Positions 1 through 9,851 of a stretch of 64,000 nt of DNA are shown in pieces (position 1 is the stretch's first letter; each line of letters begins with the position of its first letter). Position numbers and translations under genes: made by a program. Source of the stretch: an uncultured Luminiphilus sp. GTDB lineage: Bacteria > Pseudomonadota > Gammaproteobacteria > Pseudomonadales > Halieaceae. The stretch is from assembly GCA_943787485.1 (NCBI GenBank), contig CALSMP010000013.1:46361-110360 (forward strand). Reading direction: 5' to 3'. The notes beneath the pieces were generated by a model, which saw only the letters and a program-made list of their open reading frames with translations, was not told the DNA's origin and did not search any database.

Positions 1-1194
1 GAGTTGGCACCCATCATCGACTCGGTCAGGGAGCGCTTGCCCTGCCGGGCGTATTTTAGTAGCGGAGAGGATGGCGAGGGCTATCCTTCTCTGACCTCCC
101 TAGCGGATCAAATGGCGCCACTCTCAGAGACGGTGCCGGCCGGCGTGCATGACACGCTGCTAATCATGTACACCTCGGGTACCACGGGTTTACCGAAAGG
201 GGCGATGCTAACGCATGGTAATTTCGTCTGGAATAATTTCAATGCCTCCCTGGCGTTTGGCAGCACCCGTGATGACGTGATGATGTGCACGGCGCCGCTA
301 TTCCACATTGGTGGGTTAAATACCGGCGTGGTTAGCTCGCTTCAGCTGGGTAACCCGATCGTGATGACACGGCACTTCGATCCAGGCGTCACGCTTGAGC
401 TGATTCAAAAACACCGTGTTACGCATATGTTTGGTGCGCCCGCTATGTTTCTCTTTATGAGTCAGCACCCAGAGTTCGAAGCAACGGACCTCAGCTCCAT
501 TAATTTTTTCATGGTAGGTGGTGCGCCTGTCCCCGAGCCACTCATACACCTGTATGGCTCCCGTGGTGTTCGTTTCTGTCAGGGCTACGGGTTGACCGAG
601 ACGGCACCTTTCTCCGCTTTTCTCGGGCCGGATAAAGCGTTATCTAAAATCGGTTCCGCTGGATTGCCGCCGGTCTTATCGGATGTGCGTATTGTGGATG
701 CTGATAATCACCCGGTTGCTGCCAACGAGCGTGGCGAGATATGCCTGAGAGGGCCCAATATCATGAAGGGTTATTGGAATCGCCCTGAAGCCACTGCGGA
801 GGCCATTGATAGCGAAGGATGGTTTCATTCGGGTGACATCGGTTACCTTGATGAGGAAGGCTTCCTTTATATTTGTGACAGGGTAAAAGACATGGTTATA
901 TCCGGCGGGGAAAATGTGTATCCCGCTGAGGTCGAGAGCGTTTTATTCGCCCATGAGGCGATAGCGGAGGTGGCCGTCATTGGTCTCCCTGACGAAAAAT
1001 GGGGAGAGGCAGTGACTGCGGTGGTGGCCCTTCACGAAGGGCAAACGCTCACCCTTGAGGCGCTGAGGGATTTTGCCGCGGATAAGTTGGCGAAGTACAA
1101 GCTACCCATCCAAATGCACACCGTTGACGCCTTGCCAAGAAATCCCGCGGGGAAAATATTAAAATTTCAGCTTCGTGAAAAATTGCGGGCGTAG
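1..1194 (+). CDS. acyl-CoA synthetase (AMP-forming), C-terminal part, cut by window start
   Basis: Activates a carboxylic acid to its CoA thioester through an acyl-adenylate. The reading frame is open from the first base, so the true start lies upstream. Visible ANL-superfamily motifs in order are the P-loop TSGTTGLPKG near residue 58, the GYGLTET motif near 194, the YLDEEGFLYICDR region near 280, SGGENVYPAEVE near 300 (hinge and adenylate binding) and the C-terminal catalytic lysine in PRNPAGKILK. The sequence resembles medium/long-chain fatty acyl-CoA ligases. The downstream lipoprotein gene starts 31 bases after the stop. It is about 27 kb from the catabolic island and carries no island operator in the visible part. 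The substrate cannot be read from the sequence. Confidence 0.9.
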   Translation, partial: ELAPIIDSVRERLPCRAYFSSGEDGEGYPSLTSLADQMAPLSETVPAGVHDTLLIMYTSGTTGLPKGAMLTHGNFVWNNFNASLAFGSTRDDVMMCTAPLFHIGGLNTGVVSSLQLGNPIVMTRHFDPGVTLELIQKHRVTHMFGAPAMFLFMSQHPEFEATDLSSINFFMVGGAPVPEPLIHLYGSRGVRFCQGYGLTETAPFSAFLGPDKALSKIGSAGLPPVLSDVRIVDADNHPVAANERGEICLRGPNIMKGYWNRPEATAEAIDSEGWFHSGDIGYLDEEGFLYICDRVKDMVISGGENVYPAEVESVLFAHEAIAEVAVIGLPDEKWGEAVTAVVALHEGQTLTLEALRDFAADKLAKYKLPIQMHTVDALPRNPAGKILKFQLREKLRA

Positions 1195-1225
1195 CACCAG
1201 CATCTCGCGACGGCGGCGGAACAAG

Positions 1226-1921
1226 GTGGTGAAACATCTCTTGACTCTAGCTGGCTGTGTGACGATCGCACTGATGCTGGTTGCCTGCCAGTCTTCAGCG
1301 CCTTCCCCCGTGCGTTATGCTCCTGCGAAACCAGTCGATATGACGGGTGACTGGGAGGTCGATTACGCTCGCAGTGATAATGTGCAGCGCCAACTCAACA
1401 GCCTTTTTCGCCAGCTCCAGCAAGAAATTGATCGCAGAAACCGCGCCGCTGAGCGGGGCCAGACGTATTCGGGTCCGGCGCTTTCCTCGGGTCGCGATTT
1501 GATAGCGCTCGCCGAGATGGCGGAGATCATTACAGCTCCTGAGTTGCTCGAAGTCGTGCAGACGGACAATGAAATTCGTCTTAAACGGGAGAACAGCTTT
1601 GCGCTCATCTGCGTTGTCGACCGTCCGGCCCCCATCGTGACGCAAACTCCCTTCGGTACCGAGCAATGCGGCTGGGACGGGCACCAGTTGTTTTTCGATA
1701 TTGCTCTGCCCGACGGCCTACAAATCAGACATCGCATCACGCGTTCGTCCCTCGCCGATTCGCTCGTTATGCAAACTGCGGTGTATTCGCCCACGGTGAG
1801 CCAGCCTTTTACCGTGAGCCGCGTCTATAATCGTTACAACCCCGATAAGGCCGGGTATCGCTGTACCCAAACACTGACTCGAGGCACCGTTTGTACCACC
1901 GAAGCGAGTGAAGAGTTGTGA
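1226..1921 (+). CDS. putative lipoprotein of unknown function
   Basis: The N terminus has a hydrophobic stretch ending in LMLVAC, a lipobox, so the mature protein probably starts at that Cys and is anchored in a membrane. The body contains a TGDWEVDYARSDN stretch followed by an Arg/Gln-rich helix and then a mostly beta C-terminal part with several Cys. I chose one of the two adjacent GTG codons (1226 or 1229) because they place the lipobox about 20 residues in; an earlier ATG at 1175 would overlap the upstream gene and add a very basic extension. It overlaps the next gene by 4 bases (GTGA), so the two lipoproteins are probably co-translated. I do not recognise the family. Confidence 0.7.
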   Translation: MVKHLLTLAGCVTIALMLVACQSSAPSPVRYAPAKPVDMTGDWEVDYARSDNVQRQLNSLFRQLQQEIDRRNRAAERGQTYSGPALSSGRDLIALAEMAEIITAPELLEVVQTDNEIRLKRENSFALICVVDRPAPIVTQTPFGTEQCGWDGHQLFFDIALPDGLQIRHRITRSSLADSLVMQTAVYSPTVSQPFTVSRVYNRYNPDKAGYRCTQTLTRGTVCTTEASEEL

Positions 1922-3048
1922 ATATCGCGACGTGCTTATCCGCGATGTTGTTGAGTCTGGTTGTGGCTGGGTGTGGCAACGCTCGCCCCGTGACGCAGGT
2001 GGGTGATCCTCCGCTGGGATATCAACATGCGCAGCTCGATAGGGCCGCGTGGCCTGCGCCTAATTCCGAGGAAGCTTTATTACAAAATGGCGCACCGATT
2101 GCTTTGGAGATTGGCGTTGTTGTGTTTGCTGAGGGGCTGATCAACCCCGACAGTCGTGATGCGCGTGACAAGTTGCGTTCAGTGGAGAGTCGCCTGGGCG
2201 CCGTCTTACTGAGGGATACCTTGACGGCTTCCGCCCTTTGGGGGCCTGTGAGGGTGTTGCCCAGCGCCAGCCAGTTTGCGGAACTGACTATCACCGCTGA
2301 AGTGCGTCATTCGGACGGTCGGGATTTATGGCTTTCTGTCCGGGCGATCGATGCCACTAATCGGGTTTGGTTGGACCAGGATTTCCGCGCCACCGCGTCG
2401 ATGGATGACTATGACCGCGATAACGCCGAGCCCTTTCGTGGGGTTTTTGTCGCCATCGCCAACAGTTTGCGTCGAGTCGCTATCAGACTCTCTTCACAAG
2501 CGCTCACTGAGCTTACGCAGGTCGCTACCCTGCGATATGCGGCTGAGCTCTCCCCGGCACTGTTTGCCCCCTATTTGGTCAGTGCAGAAGGTCGGTTGGT
2601 AGCTCAGCGTTTGCCTTCAGTTTCGGACCCCATGCTGCCGCGTATTGAACGAATACGAAACCAGGAGGCGTTGTTTATCGATACCGTGGACGAGCAATAT
2701 GTCGATTTGTGGGATGCGGTTGGCCCTACCTATCGACTCTGGCAGCGCTCAGGTCTGGAGCAGGCGCAATACTTTGAGGACTACACCGCACGAGCATCGG
2801 CCAGAGAGTTGACCGCTGATCGTGGGAGTTTCGCTGCGATGCAGCAGGTGTACTCCACCTATCGCTCGGTCCGCATTCAAGAGCAGGATTTGTTCGATCT
2901 CGCAACCGGCTTCGACAACGAAACGGCGCCCACCGTGCTTTCGACAGGTGACAGAGTCGTGCGCCTATCCGGAACGTTAGATCAGCAATACGAAGAGTGG
3001 CGGCGCCTGCTCGCACAGCTTTTCGACCTTGAATACGGCGCCCTATGA
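1918..3048 (+). CDS. putative lipoprotein of unknown function
   Basis: A 376-residue protein beginning with a signal peptide and lipobox (SLVVAGC), so a probable outer-membrane or periplasmic lipoprotein. The start is a GTG overlapping the stop of the preceding lipoprotein gene. A middle region reads as a beta-strand-rich domain (VVFAEGLINPD, LTITAEVRHSDGRDLWLSVRAID), followed by a helical region with many Arg, Gln and Tyr residues. Its stop overlaps the rlmL start by 4 bases (ATGA), so all three genes are likely one transcript. No catalytic motif is recognisable; a cell-envelope role is the most that can be inferred. Confidence 0.7.
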   Translation: MNIATCLSAMLLSLVVAGCGNARPVTQVGDPPLGYQHAQLDRAAWPAPNSEEALLQNGAPIALEIGVVVFAEGLINPDSRDARDKLRSVESRLGAVLLRDTLTASALWGPVRVLPSASQFAELTITAEVRHSDGRDLWLSVRAIDATNRVWLDQDFRATASMDDYDRDNAEPFRGVFVAIANSLRRVAIRLSSQALTELTQVATLRYAAELSPALFAPYLVSAEGRLVAQRLPSVSDPMLPRIERIRNQEALFIDTVDEQYVDLWDAVGPTYRLWQRSGLEQAQYFEDYTARASARELTADRGSFAAMQQVYSTYRSVRIQEQDLFDLATGFDNETAPTVLSTGDRVVRLSGTLDQQYEEWRRLLAQLFDLEYGAL

Positions 3049-5231
3049 GTCTCCTTAAATTACAGGCAACATGCCCCAAGGGATTGGGTTCGCTTCTGTT
3101 GCCCGAGCTTGAGCAACTGGGTGCGAGCCAGTTGCGTGAAGGCGTTGCCGGAGTGTCCTTCGAGGGCACCTTGGCTACGGCTTATCGCGCTTGTCTCTAC
3201 AGTCGCCTTGCCAATCGCGTGTTGCTTGTGGTCGCCGACTTCGCCGTGGCCAATGCCGAGGATCTGTACCAGGGGGTGGGCCACATCCCCTGGGCAGATC
3301 ATCTGTCACCGTCAAACACCTTGGCAATTGATTTTTCCGGTCGAGGGCCCGATATCCGCAACACGCAATTTGGCGCACAGAGGTGTAAGGACGCGATTGT
3401 TGATCAGTTCAGAAGCCGCGGTCTAAGTAGACCCAATGTCGATACCAAAAACCCGGACCTTCGGATTAACGTGCGCTTATATAAGGGCCGTGTAACCGTT
3501 TCCATCGACCTCTCAGGTGAGAGCTTGCATCGACGCGGGTATCGAACTGACCCTGGCAAAGCTCCGCTCAAGGAAAACCTGGCAGCCGCCATTCTGATCC
3601 GGTCGGGCTGGCCCGATGCCGCCAAGGCTGGACTGCCCCTGATTGATCCTATGTGCGGGTCGGGAACCTTTTTGATCGAAGCGGCGATGATGGCCAAACA
3701 AGTGGCTCCGGGTTTGGGTCGGAAACGGTGGGGATTTCAAGGCTGGGAGGGTCATAATCCCGAGCAATGGCGCGCCATTGAAAGCGATGCACGTGGGCAG
3801 GTAGTCGAGCCACTTCCCGGGCTCGAAATCCGTGGTTACGACGGTGATATCCGCGCGATCAGACGCGCTGAAGCCATCATTCAGGCACTTGAGCTGGGCG
3901 ACCTCGTCAGAGTTAAGCCGAAGGCGCTCAATTTACTCACTCGACCTTCGCACAAGGCGATGCCGGAGGGGCTGCTGGTTTGCAACCCGCCATGGGGTGA
4001 GCGCTTGGGCGAGGAACAGGCGCTGACGTTTCTCTATCGGGAGTTGGGGGCCTGCTTGCACCGTGAGTTTCAAGGGTGGCGTGCGGGAATCCTGACGTCC
4101 AACCCTGAATTGGGGAGAGCTATAGGTTTAAGAAGCCACAAGCAATATAGCTTCAACAATGGTGCTGTCGATATTCAGTTGCTGCTTTTCGAGATGACCG
4201 AGAGTAATCGTCTCAGCCACGATGTGAGCCAGCGCGCCGACGCTCAAAGCGTGTCACACAGTGCAGAGCCCCCCTTACTGTCCCCGGGTGCGACTATGCT
4301 CTATAACCGATTAGAGAAAAATCGTCGTCGATTGGCCTCTTGGATCGCGGCGTCGGGGGTAACCTGTTACCGCCTCTACGACGCCGATATGCCCGAGTAT
4401 GCTGTGGCGATTGATGTCTACGAAGGGCGCGTCCATGTCTCCGAGTACGCGCCGCCAAAATCGGTAAGCGATGTCGCGGCGGAAAAGCGTTTTGGGGAAG
4501 TGCTCGCAGCGGTCCGCCATTTTTTTAACCTTACTAATAGCGAAGAGATTGCCGCTAAGCGCCGACAGCGGCAGCGAGGTAAAAGCCAATATGAAAAAAT
4601 GAGCAGCCGGGGAGAGCGTCTTACCGTTCACGAGGGGAATGCCCGGCTGTTGGTCAATTTGTTCGATTATCTCGACACGGGGCTGTTTCTCGATCATCGT
4701 CCGCTTCGCCAGCGGTTGGCGGAAGAAGCGCGAGGAAAGCATTTTCTCAACCTCTTTTGCTATACGGGGGCGGCGACCATACAGGCCGCCCTCGGTGGCG
4801 CTGCGACGTCGACCAGCGTGGATTTATCGAATACTTATCTGCGGTGGCTGCGGGAAAACCTTGCCCTGAATGGCCTTTCCGACAGGCAGCACCGGACCGA
4901 GCGTGCCGATTGCTTGACTTGGTTAAAGGGCTGTCAGCGGCAGTTCGACTTAATCATGCTGGATCCGCCCTCTTTTTCGAATTCCAAAGCGACTGAAGCG
5001 AGCTTCGATGTTGAACGCGATCAGAGCGAATTACTGGCGGCGGCCATGTCGGTTTTGGCGCCCGACGGTGTGATGTATTTTTCAACCAATCGGCGAGGCT
5101 TCCAATTAGCGGAATCTATCGAGGGCGATTACCGAGTGGAAAATATCAGTAAAGTGACAATACCCCCCGACTTCCGACGTAATACCCAGATTCATCAGTG
5201 CTGGCGAATCACCCATTGCGCTAGATCCTAG
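3045..5231 (+). CDS. rlmL: bifunctional 23S rRNA methyltransferase RlmL/RlmK
   Basis: Family members methylate G2445 (m2G) and G2069 (m7G) of 23S rRNA during 50S assembly. The 728-residue length fits the fused enzyme. An N-terminal THUMP-type RNA-binding region comes first. The RlmL Rossmann domain follows with DPMCGSGTFLIEAAMMA near residue 203 and the NPPWGERLG catalytic motif near 314. The second, RlmK domain has LNLFCYTGAATIQAAL near 566 and DPPSFSNS near 642. The start ATG overlaps the stop of the upstream lipoprotein gene. About 210 bases separate it from leuC; that gap has no obvious hairpin terminator. Confidence 0.93.
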   Translation: MSLLKLQATCPKGLGSLLLPELEQLGASQLREGVAGVSFEGTLATAYRACLYSRLANRVLLVVADFAVANAEDLYQGVGHIPWADHLSPSNTLAIDFSGRGPDIRNTQFGAQRCKDAIVDQFRSRGLSRPNVDTKNPDLRINVRLYKGRVTVSIDLSGESLHRRGYRTDPGKAPLKENLAAAILIRSGWPDAAKAGLPLIDPMCGSGTFLIEAAMMAKQVAPGLGRKRWGFQGWEGHNPEQWRAIESDARGQVVEPLPGLEIRGYDGDIRAIRRAEAIIQALELGDLVRVKPKALNLLTRPSHKAMPEGLLVCNPPWGERLGEEQALTFLYRELGACLHREFQGWRAGILTSNPELGRAIGLRSHKQYSFNNGAVDIQLLLFEMTESNRLSHDVSQRADAQSVSHSAEPPLLSPGATMLYNRLEKNRRRLASWIAASGVTCYRLYDADMPEYAVAIDVYEGRVHVSEYAPPKSVSDVAAEKRFGEVLAAVRHFFNLTNSEEIAAKRRQRQRGKSQYEKMSSRGERLTVHEGNARLLVNLFDYLDTGLFLDHRPLRQRLAEEARGKHFLNLFCYTGAATIQAALGGAATSTSVDLSNTYLRWLRENLALNGLSDRQHRTERADCLTWLKGCQRQFDLIMLDPPSFSNSKATEASFDVERDQSELLAAAMSVLAPDGVMYFSTNRRGFQLAESIEGDYRVENISKVTIPPDFRRNTQIHQCWRITHCARS

Positions 5232-5440
5232 GCCTCAAAGTTCTCAAAGTGCCAGCGGTCAACGCCGTTTCGTTGCGGTCCCGTCGACGGGCCTAAAAGG
5301 CTGTATTCAAGGGTGAGACTCGGTCTCCAGCGTGCTATCATCCGCCCTCGATTTTTCTAGACCTCTCATGGCATCCCCCTAGAATCGTCCGCTAATCGGA
5401 TGTACGAGGGGGTGCGTGGCGATTCATTGGAGTACCAGTC

Positions 5441-6868
5441 ATGGGTCAGACCCTTTACGACAAGCTGTGGGCGAGCCATCTCGTTGAAGAGCGCGAAGAC
5501 GGGACCGCGCTGATTTATATTGATCGCCAGTTGCTGCACGAGGTGACGTCTCCTCAGGCCTTTGAAGGTCTGAGGCTCGCGGGGCGTCAACCTTGGCGAA
5601 TAAGTGCCAATGTTGCAGTGCCTGATCACAATGTATCGACAGTAGCGGCGGAACGTTCCCAGGGGCTCGCCGGGGTGCAAGATGACGTCTCTCGTATTCA
5701 GTTGCAGACTTTAGACGATAACTGCGCAGACTTCGGTATCCCTGAAATCCCCCTTGATGATATCCGCCAAGGTATCGTTCATGTGATGGGGCCCGAGCAG
5801 GGGGCCACTCTGCCCGGGATGACCATCGTGTGCGGTGACTCTCATACCTCAACCCATGGAGCACTGGGGGCATTAGCTCATGGTATCGGCACCTCCGAGG
5901 TGGAGCACGTGCTCGCAACGGGCTGCCTCATTCAACGCAAAATGCAAAATTTCCGTATCACCGTCGAGGGAGATCTCAACCCGGGCGTTACCGCCAAAGA
6001 TATAGCGCTCGCCATTATTGGCCGGATCGGCACAGCGGGGGGCACCGGCTGTGCAATCGAGTTCGCGGGCAGTGCCATCACGGGCCTCTCCATGGAGGGT
6101 CGTATGACGCTGTGCAACATGGCGATTGAAGCTGGTGCCAGAGCGGGCCTAGTAGCTGTTGATGACATTACGCTCAACTATGTGCGTGGCACACCTTGGG
6201 CTCCAACGGGGGAACAGTGGGAGAAGGCGGAGAACTACTGGGGCACCTTGCGCAGTGATGCCGACGCGGTATTTGATCGGGAGATAGCGGTACCTGCCAA
6301 GGAGATCGTGCCACAAGTCACCTGGGGAACCTCGCCAGAGATGGTTGTCGGCGTTGATGGGCGGGTGCCCACGTTGGATGAAATGCCGTCTGAAACAGCT
6401 CAGTCAGGCCTTCAGCGCGCTCTCGAGTACATGGGCTTGGAGCCGGGCATGCTGATTACCGACATCCGGCCCGACGTTATCTTCATTGGCTCCTGTACCA
6501 ACTCCCGAATTGAGGATATACGTGCCGCTGCTGCGGTCTTGAAGGGGCGGCAAATTGCCAGTTCTATCAAGCAGGCGCTCGTGGTGCCGGGTTCGGGTGT
6601 GGTCAAGGCACAGGCCGAAGCAGAAGGCCTGCACCAGATTTTTATTGACGCAGGCATGGAGTGGCGCGAGCCAGGCTGTTCTATGTGCCTGGCGATGAAC
6701 GCGGACAAGCTGGAGCCGGGTCAGCGCTGTGCGAGCACCTCAAACCGGAATTTTGAGGGCCGTCAGGGGGCCGGTGGCAGGACCCACCTTGTCAGCCCCG
6801 CGATGGCTGCCGCTGCCGCCGTGGCGGGCCATTTTGTTGCGGTAGAGCATTTGGAGGAGGCTGTCTAA
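5441..6868 (+). CDS. leuC: 3-isopropylmalate dehydratase large subunit
   Basis: With LeuD isomerises 2-isopropylmalate to 3-isopropylmalate in leucine synthesis. It belongs to the aconitase family; the three cluster-ligand cysteines are visible at about Cys352 (GSCTNSR) and Cys413/Cys416 (CSMC). The motifs [14 protein letters not shown] and [14 protein letters not shown] are typical. The length of 475 residues is normal. A GGAG ribosome-binding site stands about 9 bases before the ATG. The stop overlaps the leuD start by one base (TAATG), beginning the operon leuC-leuD-leuB-asd. No leuA is nearby and no leucine-rich leader peptide was seen upstream. Confidence 0.96.
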   Translation: MGQTLYDKLWASHLVEEREDGTALIYIDRQLLHEVTSPQAFEGLRLAGRQPWRISANVAVPDHNVSTVAAERSQGLAGVQDDVSRIQLQTLDDNCADFGIPEIPLDDIRQGIVHVMGPEQGATLPGMTIVCGDSHTSTHGALGALAHGIGTSEVEHVLATGCLIQRKMQNFRITVEGDLNPGVTAKDIALAIIGRIGTAGGTGCAIEFAGSAITGLSMEGRMTLCNMAIEAGARAGLVAVDDITLNYVRGTPWAPTGEQWEKAENYWGTLRSDADAVFDREIAVPAKEIVPQVTWGTSPEMVVGVDGRVPTLDEMPSETAQSGLQRALEYMGLEPGMLITDIRPDVIFIGSCTNSRIEDIRAAAAVLKGRQIASSIKQALVVPGSGVVKAQAEAEGLHQIFIDAGMEWREPGCSMCLAMNADKLEPGQRCASTSNRNFEGRQGAGGRTHLVSPAMAAAAAVAGHFVAVEHLEEAV

Positions 6869-7518
6869 TGGAGTCATTCGTTGTTCACGAGGGACTTGTA
6901 GCGCCGATGGATCGCGCTAATGTCGATACTGATTTGATCATGCCCAAACAGTTTTTAAAGTCGATTCGTCGCAGCGGATTTGGACCGAATCTTTTTGACG
7001 ATCTGCGCTATCTCGATGAGGGGGTGCCCGACGCTGATAATAGTAATCGACCTATCAACCCGGATTTTCCCCTCAATTTTCCACGATACCAAGGTGCTTC
7101 TATTTTGCTTACGCGCGAGAATTTCGGGTGTGGCTCTAGTCGCGAACACGCACCCTGGGCTTTGGTGGACTATGGATTTCGCGCGATAATTGCGCCCAGT
7201 TTTGCCGACATCTTCCGCTCTAATTGTTTCAAGAACGGCCTTCTGCCCATCGCCCTGGATTCGTCGGTCGTTGACCAGCTGTTTGCCGCGCTCTATGAAA
7301 ATGAAGGCTTCAGTTTGTCAATCGATTTAGAGCGCCAGGTAGTAGCAGGTTCTGGATTTGATCGGATTGCTTTTGAGGTCGATGCCTTCAGGAAGGATTG
7401 CCTTCTCAGGGGTTTGGATGACATTGACATTACCTTGCAGAGTGAAGCGGCGATTCGTCGTTTCGAGGCAAAGCATAAGGAGCTGTTTCCCTGGGTGTTT
7501 GACAAGGTGTCGATCTGA
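6868..7518 (+). CDS. leuD: 3-isopropylmalate dehydratase small subunit
   Basis: Swivelling-domain partner of LeuC. The diagnostic [14 protein letters not shown] motif is at about residues 87-100 and the N terminus shows the typical [16 protein letters not shown] segment. At 216 residues the length is normal for the proteobacterial form. The start overlaps the leuC stop by one base and the stop overlaps the leuB ATG (TGATG), so production with LeuC and LeuB is translationally coupled. Confidence 0.96.
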   Translation: MESFVVHEGLVAPMDRANVDTDLIMPKQFLKSIRRSGFGPNLFDDLRYLDEGVPDADNSNRPINPDFPLNFPRYQGASILLTRENFGCGSSREHAPWALVDYGFRAIIAPSFADIFRSNCFKNGLLPIALDSSVVDQLFAALYENEGFSLSIDLERQVVAGSGFDRIAFEVDAFRKDCLLRGLDDIDITLQSEAAIRRFEAKHKELFPWVFDKVSI

Positions 7519-8612
7519 TGACGCAGCGCGTTCTTCTTTTGCCGGGGGATGGTATCGGCCCAGAGGTGGTGGCGCAGGCCGAGCGAGTTGTTCTCGCCGT
7601 CGCGCAGCTTTTCGACCTGCCATTGTCCTTGGACACCGCAAATTTGGGGGGGGTGGCCATCGAGGCTGAGGGGGTCGCGTTCCCTCAAACGACCCGCGAA
7701 AAAGCTCTGGCGGCGGATGCTATCTTGTTGGGTGCAGTGGGTGGCCCACGGTGGGACGGGCTGCCTGCGTCAGAGCGCCCTGAGCGGGGTTTGCTCGCCA
7801 TTCGTTCGGCCCTCGACCTTTTTGCCAACCTACGCCCGGCGATTTTATTTCCTCAGCTGGCGTCTGCTTCAAGCCTTAAAGCCGAGCTGGTGGCGGGTCT
7901 TGATATTTTGATTGTTAGGGAGCTGACCGGTGGCATCTATTTCGGTGAACCACGGGGCATTGCTGTTCGTGAGGACGGGCAACGTGAGGGTTACAACACT
8001 TATCGCTACAGCGAAGGCGAAATTATGCGAATTGCGCGTCTCGCTTTTGAGCTTGCCGGGAAGCGCGAAGGAAAGCTGACCTCAGTGGACAAAGCCAATG
8101 TCTTGGAGGTTACGCAGCTCTGGCGCGAGGTTGTGACCGGTCTCGGTGCAGACTATCCGGAGGTGGCACTCGACCACATGTATGTTGATAACGCCGCGAT
8201 GCAGTTGGTTCGTGCGCCCAAGCAGTTTGATGTGTTGGTGACGGGCAATATTTTTGGCGACATCCTGTCAGATACTGCGGCTATGCTGACGGGATCTATC
8301 GGCATGCTGCCATCGGCATCACTCAATGAACAATCAAAGGGCCTGTACGAGCCTGTTCACGGGTCGGCGCCGGATATTGCAGGTCAGGACAGAGCTAATC
8401 CGTTGGCTACCATTCTTTCGGTCGCCATGATGTTGCGTTATTCCCTGAACGCAGCCGCCGCCGCACGGGCTATTGAAGAGGCGGTGGCGACTGTTCTCGA
8501 TCAGGGTCTGAGGACGGCAGATATCGTCGACAAGGGTCAGTCTGCCGTGGGAACGGTGGCGATGGGTGACGCGGTGATAGCGGCGCTTATGTCGCAAAAG
8601 GAGAACAGTTGA
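7518..8612 (+). CDS. leuB: 3-isopropylmalate dehydrogenase
   Basis: NAD-dependent oxidative decarboxylation of 3-isopropylmalate to 2-oxoisocaproate. The N-terminal [11 protein letters not shown] motif, the [11 protein letters not shown] segment and the metal/substrate-binding run NIFGDILSD are all present, with the DNAAMQLV catalytic stretch before it. It has 364 residues, the usual length. The stop overlaps the start of asd, so the fourth cistron of the operon follows directly. Confidence 0.96.
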   Translation: MTQRVLLLPGDGIGPEVVAQAERVVLAVAQLFDLPLSLDTANLGGVAIEAEGVAFPQTTREKALAADAILLGAVGGPRWDGLPASERPERGLLAIRSALDLFANLRPAILFPQLASASSLKAELVAGLDILIVRELTGGIYFGEPRGIAVREDGQREGYNTYRYSEGEIMRIARLAFELAGKREGKLTSVDKANVLEVTQLWREVVTGLGADYPEVALDHMYVDNAAMQLVRAPKQFDVLVTGNIFGDILSDTAAMLTGSIGMLPSASLNEQSKGLYEPVHGSAPDIAGQDRANPLATILSVAMMLRYSLNAAAAARAIEEAVATVLDQGLRTADIVDKGQSAVGTVAMGDAVIAALMSQKENS

Positions 8613-9634
8613 TGGCGACTACCTTTGACGTTGCCCTTGTAGGTGCCACGGGTGCTGTTGGCGAGGCAATGATCGAAATTTTGGAGCAGCGTGATTTTCC
8701 GGTGGGTATCTTGTATCCCCTCGCTTCAGCCCGCTCCGCCGGCAAGACTGTCCGCTTTAAAGGTAAATCCCTGAAGGTGCAGGACCTCGCAGAATTTGAT
8801 TTCACCCAGGCTCAAATTGGACTGTTTTCCGCCGGCGGTGATATTTCGGCCGAGTTCGCACCAAAGGCCGCTGCGGCCGGCTGTGTAGTGGTCGACAATA
8901 CATCACACTTTCGAAGGGACGAAGATATTCCTCTTGTTGTTCCCGAGGTTAACCCGCATGCGGTAGCCGGTTACAAGGCCAGAGGAATCATCGCCAATCC
9001 CAACTGCTCGACGATACAAATGTTGGTCGCCCTGAAGCCAATTTACGACGCGGTAGGTATCGCCCGAATTAACGTAGCGACTTACCAAGCTGTTAGCGGC
9101 ACAGGGAAAGAGGGTATTGAAGAGCTGGCGACACAAACAGCGAAGTTACTTAATGGGCAGGCTATAGAAACCCGGGTTTACCCGCGTCAAATTGCCTTCA
9201 ATTTGCTGCCACATATCGATAGTTTTCAGGACAATGGTTACACCCGTGAAGAGATGAAGATGGTCTGGGAGACGCAAAAAATATTCGAAGATGATACGGT
9301 CGAGGTCAATCCGACCTGCGTGCGCGTCCCCGTCTTTTATGGACATAGCGAAGCCGTACATATTGAGACTCGATCAAAATTGACCGCGGAGGATGCCCGT
9401 AAATTACTGGAACAGGCGCCGGGCGTTGTTGTGCTTGACGACCAGAGCGATGGTGGCTATCCCACCCCAGTCGTCGATAGTGCCGGGACAGATCCTGTCT
9501 ACGTTGGGCGAGTGAGGGAGGACATTTCCCACCCGATGGGGCTCAACTTGTGGGTCGTTTCCGACAATGTTCGCAAGGGTGCCGCACTAAACAGTGTGCA
9601 AATTGCCGAGCTACTGGTCACTTCCTACCTGTAA
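8612..9634 (+). CDS. asd: aspartate-semialdehyde dehydrogenase
   Basis: Reduces aspartyl phosphate to aspartate semialdehyde for lysine, threonine, methionine and cell-wall diaminopimelate. The N-terminal NADP-binding motif VGATGAVGEAM and the active-site Cys at about residue 132 (ANPNCSTIQ) are visible. About 340 residues, normal. I take the ATG that overlaps the leuB stop (TGATG) rather than the TTG three bases earlier. Placement after leuB and before fimV matches Pseudomonas-type genomes, where a second homologue (usg) can be adjacent; only one copy is present here. Confidence 0.94.
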   Translation: MATTFDVALVGATGAVGEAMIEILEQRDFPVGILYPLASARSAGKTVRFKGKSLKVQDLAEFDFTQAQIGLFSAGGDISAEFAPKAAAAGCVVVDNTSHFRRDEDIPLVVPEVNPHAVAGYKARGIIANPNCSTIQMLVALKPIYDAVGIARINVATYQAVSGTGKEGIEELATQTAKLLNGQAIETRVYPRQIAFNLLPHIDSFQDNGYTREEMKMVWETQKIFEDDTVEVNPTCVRVPVFYGHSEAVHIETRSKLTAEDARKLLEQAPGVVVLDDQSDGGYPTPVVDSAGTDPVYVGRVREDISHPMGLNLWVVSDNVRKGAALNSVQIAELLVTSYL

Positions 9635-9641
9635 CATAGGG

Positions 9642-9729
9642 GCCTCGCGAAAGACTTGCTCCAGTGTAGAAGAAGGTTTCGACCTGTTGGAAATAGTGGT
9701 AAAAGTCAGGTGTAGGGGTATCGCGAGGC
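9642..9729. repeat. 9-bp inverted repeat between asd and fimV
   Basis: GCCTCGCGA at 9642-9650 is the exact reverse complement of TCGCGAGGC at 9721-9729, with 70 bases between. It lies in the 217-base gap after asd. The spacer is long for a terminator hairpin and no T-run follows. Possible roles are a long stem-loop in the asd 3' or fimV 5' transcript, or a paired protein site. Nothing else convincing is seen in this gap. Confidence 0.4.
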
Positions 9730-9851
9730 TGGTTGCCGTGACGTTTCGGGGTGGGCGCGAGCTTGGCCGGTGCATTAACGACTGGTCCGCTTGGGATTTT
9801 TGATGCAGGGAGCAGGGAATGCTCGGACGCATGTTCAGGGGATACGGATAT

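Noticed and set aside
5232..5440. Possible leucine attenuator before leuC
   Set aside because: No short leader peptide with a Leu run and no terminator/antiterminator pair were found; only short palindromes such as CCGTCGACGG are present.
9594..9803. Small open frame in the asd-fimV gap
   Set aside because: It begins inside asd in another frame, has no ribosome-binding site or family features, and covers the inverted repeat.
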